A stretch of DNA of 64,000 nucleotides, from the NCBI RefSeq assembly GCF_008642315.1, contig NZ_CP029192.1, forward strand, positions 2,232,001 through 2,296,000. The letters are read 5' to 3'. How positions within the stretch are numbered: position 1 is the stretch's first letter; every line of letters begins with the position of its first letter. Made by a program: the position numbers and the translations under genes. Source of the DNA: Streptomyces venezuelae (lineage in GTDB: Bacteria; Actinomycetota; Actinomycetes; Streptomycetales; Streptomycetaceae). The notes below the pieces were generated by a model. That model did no database searches. It saw only the letters and a list, made by a program, of their open reading frames with translations, and had not been told where the DNA came from. Positions 59,901 to 64,000 of the stretch are shown here, piece after piece.

Positions 59901-60480
59901 CGGCGGCGTACACCCCGACGACCCGCAACCGCACCGGCCGTTCGTTCGCGCCCCGGACGGTGATCCCGTCGCCGGGGCGCACGTCGAGCTCGGCGGCGAC
60001 GACCTCGGTCAGCGCTGTCTCCACGGGCCCGTCGCCCGGGCGCGGCCACCGTCCGGTCGCCAGTGAGGCGTGCCGTCGCACATCCTGAAGGGCCACTACG
60101 GAGACGGTGGCGTCCTCGCGCGGGCGGCCCGCGGCCGTGGTGACGGCGAGTTCGTCGTTACGGGCGGCGGGCGCGCGCAGTGCGGACCAGGTGTGGTGGG
60201 GGACGTCTCCGTAGGCGCGGTCCAGGGCGGCGCGTACGTCGCGGTCGAGGGCGTCCGGACCGTCCGCGGTGGCGGGCCTGTGCGGCCCCGCGACCTCGAC
60301 CACGGCCTCACGGTCCGCGGCGAGCCTGCGCTGGACCCCGCCTTCTACGGCCTTCTCGGAGAGTGCCGCCAGGGCCGCGAGCACGGTCGCGGCGAGCAGC
60401 ACGGCGAGTCCGGCCGCGCCGAGCACCAGCCCGTGCTGTCCGCTCCCCCGCACCGCCGCGGGCAACCGTCGTCGCCTCAC
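56932..60480 (-). CDS. Very large FtsX-type ABC permease with odd C terminus
   Basis: A 1182-residue permease from GTG 60480 (CGGGGGGAG ~12 bases upstream; the longer frame is an alternative). Helix 1 is at ~18-38. A large external domain follows, then helices at ~270-530 and three C-terminal helices (~970-1080: LVLCLVLAPAFAVIAFTLHT, AAVATVLGTALGAALALLIM). The family end is near RVDLARVLRAGDGG. Here ~100 more residues follow, made almost only of Gly, Ala, Arg, Val, Cys and Trp, encoded by a G-rich, C-poor strand. The tail may be a read-through of a lost stop. It ends 3 bases before the next permease start. Confidence 0.8.
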   Translation of the reverse strand: MRRRRLPAAVRGSGQHGLVLGAAGLAVLLAATVLAALAALSEKAVEGGVQRRLAADREAVVEVAGPHRPATADGPDALDRDVRAALDRAYGDVPHHTWSALRAPAARNDELAVTTAAGRPREDATVSVVALQDVRRHASLATGRWPRPGDGPVETALTEVVAAELDVRPGDGITVRGANERPVRLRVVGVYAAEGRAPAVWASLSSTFGTPDTIAVVPREAFTRHSALARDARALWLGVPRADGLRLGDIEPLRERAKRFAVGTAVGGDDLTLSAGLRRALDRLSTPIAVARAGLYVPATLLAALAVAALVLTARQLAEHRRPELALLAARGAGTRRVVLSTTGQWACVAVPAGLAAPFLAGPLLHVLEETGLIEGDMPATAVTGPGWAAASAALVVHGLGVLVPTARVVRDRRAVARLRLRVARFAGAQRFGADLALAAVAVLGWLQLRQYRSPVTGGNGVDPVLVLAPVAMTVAAALLVLRFLPLLARVVDPLARRGRGLVLPLGGWQIGRRAARHAGPALVVTLALAVAALSSTALAVLDSGDRDQAAFQVGADLRVEPGDGPPSGERRAAYEALPGAESVTPVVTTEGYVEQDAVAVTGINTARGPVPSLRGDLADRPLRELLAPLGRGVPEHGLPVRRTAGGGPLTEVPLRVRLSADGGGRVVPVRLTVFFEDGDGLTRSSSLPITEGGPRTVPLKVGAGSAGVRILQIDLSMVGERVRRTYRLTVDQVPGLTRPARWRDLRADRPDRHAAGCPDVGPAQPGPGRKPAAAAPGPVLCSDRPGAGTLVDAVLRGPDGDLKYPTWNVRLGTDRPKGRPAAPALADDALLSSGAVRVGDTVTVRGSTGGSARVEIVGRVAAVPGLPRDRPRLLADSRAMAAQWTLGGALPGAESAWWVGVRGGDAAAALAAVRGDPRLGHAVDVPFVQEELAADPLRRGARGALVLCLVLAPAFAVIAFTLHTVVSARAREREFGLLRALGVRRGQLAAYLWTEQLTLAAVATVLGTALGAALALLIMPVVTVDAEGDPVFPELVASVPWVRVTATAGLTAAVICGVVTAAARVLGRVDLARVLRAGDGGEGGGGRRGGRCVGRGRAAWRSRGGLVCVVGVGCGSSGAWRAAGGARGASGCGAGCAVVVRGWAEGRSGARRVVFRGVWCGCGLRGVQGWGAEAAWGAVWG

Positions 60481-60529
60481 CGCACCGGTCTCCCCCCGAG
60501 TGACCGGCACAGTATGGGCGCACACAAAA

Positions 60530-60573
60530 GTGGCCCGCAATGGTCCGGACGAACCGGAACCATCGCGGGCCAC
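60530..60573 (-). terminator. Intrinsic terminator after the dut-DUF3710 operon
   Basis: GTGGCCCG (60530-60537) pairs with CGGGCCAC (60566-60573); the interior pairs further (ATGGT/ACCAT, CCGG/CCGG). On the minus strand it is followed by CTTTTGTGTG. It separates DUF3710 from the large permease. Confidence 0.75.
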
Positions 60574-60618
60574 CGCGCAGTTGAGGGAGGGCGGAGCCTC
60601 CGTCGATCAGCCGGTTGC

Positions 60619-61392
60619 TCAGCGCACCTCGGTGATCTCGGGGCCGCGCTGCAGCTGCCCCATGCCGCCCGAGAAGCGCGAGCCCTCCTGCTGCTCCTGC
60701 TGGACGCCCTCAGCGACCATCTGCGCGTCGTCCGGCAGCTTCAGGACGATCGGGTCGCGCGGCGCCATCGGGCCCTCGCCGCGCACGACGACCGTGTCCC
60801 GGAAGATCTGCTCGAGGAGCCCGGCGGCCTGCGGCTGCACCGCGCCCTGGCCGGAGATCACACCGCGCAGGAACCAGCGCGGGCCGTCGACGCCGATGAA
60901 GCGCACGACCTGCACCCCGCCCGTGCCGTCAGGCAGCTGCACCGGCACCTGGGCGCGCAGCTCCCAGCCGAGAGCGCCCTCGACCTCGTCGATGACACCG
61001 CCCTGCTGGGTGATGCCCGAGGCGATCTCCTCGCGGACCTCGCCCCAGATGCCCTCCTTCTTGGGGGCGGCGAAGCCCTGCAGCTGGATGGCGCTGTCCT
61101 GGAGCACGACGGTCGCCGCGACGATCGCGTCGCCCGCGACCTCCACCCGCAGCTCCATGCCCTCGACGCCCGGTACGAAGAGCCCACCGAGGTCCACCCG
61201 GCCCTCGCCGGGCTCACGGACCTCCGAGAGGTCCCAGGGACCGTCGGGACGGGGCTCGGGCTCGAGCCTCACGCGCGAGCGCGCGACGTCGGCGGAGTCC
61301 GCGGGCTCGTCACCGTGCACGTCGTCGACGACCTGCTCGTCCGCGCCCGCCGCGTCCTCGGCGGCACTGTCCTTCTTGCGACGTCCGAACAC
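60619..61392 (-). CDS. DUF3710 family protein
   Basis: A soluble 257-residue protein. The N-terminal ~45 residues are a basic then acidic low-complexity leader (MFGRRKKDS start). The conserved domain is ~50-240, with LFVPGVEGMELRVEV, GWELRAQVPVQ and FIGVDGPRWFLRGVISG. Function unknown; it is a core actinobacterial gene beside dut (Rv2696c in M. tuberculosis, recalled). The GTG at 61392 lies one base after the dut stop, with GGAAGGA upstream. Confidence 0.9.
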   Translation of the reverse strand: MFGRRKKDSAAEDAAGADEQVVDDVHGDEPADSADVARSRVRLEPEPRPDGPWDLSEVREPGEGRVDLGGLFVPGVEGMELRVEVAGDAIVAATVVLQDSAIQLQGFAAPKKEGIWGEVREEIASGITQQGGVIDEVEGALGWELRAQVPVQLPDGTGGVQVVRFIGVDGPRWFLRGVISGQGAVQPQAAGLLEQIFRDTVVVRGEGPMAPRDPIVLKLPDDAQMVAEGVQQEQQEGSRFSGGMGQLQRGPEITEVR

Positions 61393-61393
61393 G

Positions 61394-61933
61394 TCACTGT
61401 CCTTCCCGGTCGGATACGACCGATGCGTATCGATTCCCACCCGTTTGTTCGCCCGGGCTCGCGCCCGGACCGCTGCCCACGGCGGCATGGCCGCCGGTGG
61501 ACCCGAAGCCCCCCTCGGCCCGCGCCGATGCGGGAAGCTCCGCCACCTCCTGGAAGCGAACCTTCTCGACCTGCTGGACGACCAGTTGGGCAATCCGGTC
61601 GAAACGCTCGAACCGCACGCTGTCGCGCGGGTCGAGATTCACCACGATCACCTTGATCTCTCCACGGTACCCGGCATCCACCGTCCCCGGGGCATTCACC
61701 AGAGCGACACCGCAGCGTGCGGCGAGCCCCGAACGGGGGTGCACGAACGCCGCGTACCCCTCCGGGAGGGCGATCGACACGCCGGTAGGCAGAACCACCC
61801 GCTCGCCGGGCTTCAGTTCGCAGGACTCCGTCGTCCGCAGGTCGGCACCCGCGTCACCGGGCTGCGCGTACGCGGGCAGCGGCACCTCGGGGTCGACGCG
61901 CCTGATGAGTACGTCCAGCTCCTGGATGGGCAT
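61394..61933 (-). CDS. dut: Deoxyuridine 5'-triphosphate nucleotidohydrolase (dUTPase)
   Basis: A 179-residue trimeric dUTPase that hydrolyses dUTP to dUMP and pyrophosphate. All five motifs are present: AGADLRT (~28), PRSGLAAR (~66), NAPGTVDAGYRGEIKV (~80), RIAQLVVQ (~112), and the C-terminal ARAEGGFGSTGGH (~137). The last ~30 residues after motif 5 are a disordered extension. The ATG overlaps the thioesterase stop by one base (TGATG), and DUF3710 follows directly. Confidence 0.97.
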   Translation of the reverse strand: MPIQELDVLIRRVDPEVPLPAYAQPGDAGADLRTTESCELKPGERVVLPTGVSIALPEGYAAFVHPRSGLAARCGVALVNAPGTVDAGYRGEIKVIVVNLDPRDSVRFERFDRIAQLVVQQVEKVRFQEVAELPASARAEGGFGSTGGHAAVGSGPGASPGEQTGGNRYASVVSDREGQ

Positions 61934-62517
61934 CAGGGGTTCACCTCGAAAGCGCGGGCACGCCGGACCTGGTCCGGGTTGTTCATGGCGGCCTGGATCT
62001 CCTCCGGGCGGCCGTTGTCGATGAAGTGCTCGACCTTCACCTCGATGAAGAGGGCGTCGGCGCGGACCGCGACGGGGCCCTCGGGGCCGCCGATGCGTCC
62101 GGTGGCGGTCGAGTAGATCTTCCGCCCGGCGACGGCGGTGACCTCGGCCTCCAGGTGCAGCACGGTGCCCAGCGGAACGGGCCGCACGAAGTCGGTCTCC
62201 AGGCGCCCGGTCACGGCGATCACGCGCAGCAGCCAGTTCAGCGAGCCCAGCGTCTCGTCGAGCGCGGTGGCGAGGACCCCGCCGTGGGCGAGGCCGGGGG
62301 CGCCCTGATGGGCCTCGCGCACGGTGAACTCGGCGGTGACGGCCACGCCGTCGCCCGCCCGTGTCGCGAGGTGCAGTCCGTGTGCCTGGCCCTCGCCGCA
62401 GCCGAAACAGTGCTCGTAGTGAGCACCGATGAGCTCACCGGGGGCGGGCGCGTCGGGGTGGCGGACGGGCGCTATGGCGTCGGCCGGGGGCGTCAGAGCT
62501 GCTGATGTACCACTCAC
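61933..62517 (-). CDS. PaaI-family thioesterase (hotdog fold)
   Basis: A 194-residue hotdog-fold protein. HYEHCFGCGEGQAHGLHL (~33-50), GLAHGGVLATALDETLG (~75-91) carries the HGG motif and catalytic-type Asp/Glu, and FVRPVPLGTVLHLEAEV follows. It probably hydrolyses an acyl-CoA; the substrate is unknown. It starts at GTG 62517 with AAGG and GGAGG upstream. First gene of the thioesterase-dut-DUF3710 operon, it is divergent from DUF3093 across 58 bases. Confidence 0.85.
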   Translation of the reverse strand: MSGTSAALTPPADAIAPVRHPDAPAPGELIGAHYEHCFGCGEGQAHGLHLATRAGDGVAVTAEFTVREAHQGAPGLAHGGVLATALDETLGSLNWLLRVIAVTGRLETDFVRPVPLGTVLHLEAEVTAVAGRKIYSTATGRIGGPEGPVAVRADALFIEVKVEHFIDNGRPEEIQAAMNNPDQVRRARAFEVNP

Positions 62518-62575
62518 AGGCGCAGACCTTACCTCCGCGTCAGCGTGGTAACCGCACCGTGCCAAGCTTGGTTCC

Positions 62576-63028
62576 ATGCAGCCTTACGAAGAACGCCTGA
62601 CCGCGCCCCGTTCGTGGTGGTTCGCCTCGGTCCTGGTGGGCGTGGCCATGGCCCTGATCCTGCTGCCGTTCGGCACGCTGCCGCTCCTGGGCGGCCTGGT
62701 CGGCGGCACGGCCGTGGCGGCGGTCGTCACCAGCGCGTACGGCGCGGTGCGGATCCGGGTGGTGGCGGGCTCGCTGGTCGTCGGCGACGCGAAGATCCCG
62801 GTGTCTGCGCTGGGCGACGCGGAGGTCCTGACCGGCGAGGAGACGCGCGCCTGGCGCTCGTACAAGGCGGACCCGCGCGCGTACATGCTGCTGCGTGCCT
62901 ACATCCCCACGGCCCTGCGCGTGAACATCACGGATCCCGAGGATCCGACTCCGTACGTGTACGTCTCGACGCGGCACCCCGAGGAGCTGGCAGCGGCCCT
63001 CGACTCGGTGCGCCAGAGCGCCGCGTAG
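62576..63028 (+). CDS. DUF3093 membrane protein
   Basis: A 150-residue protein: YEERLTAPRSWWF at the start, two close membrane helices (~16-55), then a soluble domain with RAWRSYKADPRAYMLLRAYI and YVYVSTRHPEELAAAL. This matches the actinobacterial DUF3093 family (Rv2698 position beside dut, recalled). Function unknown. Confidence 0.9.
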   Translation: MQPYEERLTAPRSWWFASVLVGVAMALILLPFGTLPLLGGLVGGTAVAAVVTSAYGAVRIRVVAGSLVVGDAKIPVSALGDAEVLTGEETRAWRSYKADPRAYMLLRAYIPTALRVNITDPEDPTPYVYVSTRHPEELAAALDSVRQSAA

Positions 63029-63039
63029 GACCGCGCGGG

Positions 63040-63060
63040 GGGGCGCTGGCTCAGCGCCCC
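63040..63060. terminator. Hairpin between convergent genes
   Basis: GGGGCGCTG (63040-63048) pairs with CAGCGCCCC (63052-63060), with a 3-base loop, directly after DUF3093 and overlapping the stop of the converging gene. It probably serves the plus-strand gene. Confidence 0.55.
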
Positions 63061-63992
63061 AGCTCGCGGGGGATCTCCCCCATCCGCAGCGGGTTGTCCG
63101 GCTTCTCCAGGGGCGGCAGCTGGGGCAGCTCGCTCCACGGCACCTGGTTCTTGCTCAGGTCCTTGCGGATCCGGGCGGCCAGCTTCCGGGTGTCCCGGCG
63201 GTTCATGACCGCTCCGACCGCCGCACCGACCATGAAGGGCATCAGGTTCGGCAGGTTCCGGACCATCCGCTTCATGATCTGCTGGCGCAGCTCGCGCTTC
63301 ATCTGGCCGCCCAGGGCGGCGTTGAAGGTCGCGGGTTTGGTGACCTCGACGCCGCGCTCCTGCGACCAGGAGTTCAGGTAGGCGGTGCTGCGCTGCTTGA
63401 GGTTGCCTTCCGGCCGCAGGCCGTAGACCTCGTGGAGCTCGGCGATGAGCTTCAGTTCGATGGCGGCGACGCCGGTGATCTCCGCCGCGAGCTCGGCGGG
63501 CATCGCGGGCGGCACCGGCAGCATCGCGGCGGCGCCCACTCCCGCGCCCACGGTGGACGTGGCGTTGGCGGCGCCCGCGATGAGCTTGTCCGCGAGCTGT
63601 TCGGGGCCGAGGCCCGGGAACTGCTTGCGGAGGGTCGCGAGATCGCGGACCGGGATCCGCGGGGCGTTCTCGATGAGCCGGTCGGCGAGATATCCGATGC
63701 CGGCCTTGGCGCCGCGCCCGCCCTTGCGCACGCCTTCCTTCACCCCGTGCGTGACGGCGGCAACACGGCTGCCCCTGGACCCGGCCTCAGAGGCGTTCCT
63801 TGCGGTCCTGGGGGCCCTGTCGGCCGCCGTCGCGTCCGGCACCGCCTCAAGGGCGTTCGCCGGTTCGAGCGAGGCTGCTCCGTCTGCTGAAGAGCCTCGC
63901 CCGTCGTCACGTGCGCCGACGTCCGAGACGCCGGCTTCGTCCGCCCCGCGCTTGCGGAAGCGGCGCTTCCGGAACGGGGTCGAGCCAGTCAC
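63051..63992 (-). CDS. Conserved actinobacterial protein, possibly EcsC-like
   Basis: A 313-residue protein starting at a GTG near the window edge. Residues 1-75 are disordered and charged. Residues ~85-290 form a helical domain: GIGYLADRLIENAPRIPVRD, a hydrophobic glycine/alanine segment at ~140-165 that could enter a membrane, and LKLIAELHEVYGL. A second hydrophobic stretch is near 265. It faintly resembles EcsC-type proteins; that is a guess. Start and end are both inside the window. Confidence 0.65.
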   Translation of the reverse strand: MTGSTPFRKRRFRKRGADEAGVSDVGARDDGRGSSADGAASLEPANALEAVPDATAADRAPRTARNASEAGSRGSRVAAVTHGVKEGVRKGGRGAKAGIGYLADRLIENAPRIPVRDLATLRKQFPGLGPEQLADKLIAGAANATSTVGAGVGAAAMLPVPPAMPAELAAEITGVAAIELKLIAELHEVYGLRPEGNLKQRSTAYLNSWSQERGVEVTKPATFNAALGGQMKRELRQQIMKRMVRNLPNLMPFMVGAAVGAVMNRRDTRKLAARIRKDLSKNQVPWSELPQLPPLEKPDNPLRMGEIPRELGR

Positions 63993-64000
63993 GGCCGACC

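Overview
The window looks like a stretch of a Streptomyces (or close relative) chromosome. It is uniformly very GC-rich with strong third-position GC, uses GTG starts freely, and carries actinobacterial families: DUF5994, DUF3093, DUF3159, DUF3710, an XRE/DUF5753 plus DUF397 pair, and serine/threonine kinases. No rRNA, tRNA, CRISPR array or canonical integrase/transposase was found.

Layout. (1) 1-8.8 kb is an accessory flank: small stress or membrane proteins (a hydrophobic peptide, CsbD), a histidine-box fatty-acid desaturase with its ferredoxin-type reductase, a stomatin-like SPFH protein, two DUF5994 genes, and relics of a third DUF5994 gene and of another desaturase. (2) 8.8-38.0 kb is two tandem genomic islands (about 6.4 and 22.7 kb). 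Each is bounded by copies of the last ~19-24 codons of the RNA methyltransferase gene whose intact copy lies at 37989-39362. Island I holds an antitoxin/PIN-toxin pair, a single-chain type ISP-like restriction-methylation protein and a winged-helix end gene with a frameshift. Island II holds a decayed copy of the same toxin-antitoxin pair, an orphan possible nuclease, the group HATPase - Ser/Thr kinase - AIPR - UvrD helicase, an XRE regulator with a frameshifted DUF397 partner, a type I restriction system (hsdM-hsdS-hsdR) preceded by a methylase-specificity fusion, a TIGR04141/DUF6119-like protein, and an intact paralogue of the winged-helix end gene. Both islands thus share one plan: att, toxin-antitoxin, defence cargo, winged-helix gene, att. 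No recombinase is visible.

(3) 38-64 kb is mostly conserved actinobacterial core. RNA methyltransferase, APC permease, two trkA genes, DUF3159, OB-fold protein, DUF3710, dut and DUF3093 follow the order I recall for Mycobacterium tuberculosis Rv2689c-Rv2698. Lineage-specific genes are interleaved: an MMPL transporter with a divergent ArsR-type regulator, kdpDE without kdpFABC, and an ABC cluster of two ATPases and two very large FtsX-type permeases with a secreted alginate-lyase-like protein.

How it fits together. The methyltransferase gene is the integration target, and its 3' end is regenerated at each insertion. The islands look like stacked anti-phage cargo maintained by a toxin-antitoxin pair at one end. 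The winged-helix gene at the other end is the only other conserved island gene, so it is the best candidate for an island-encoded maintenance, regulatory or mobility factor.
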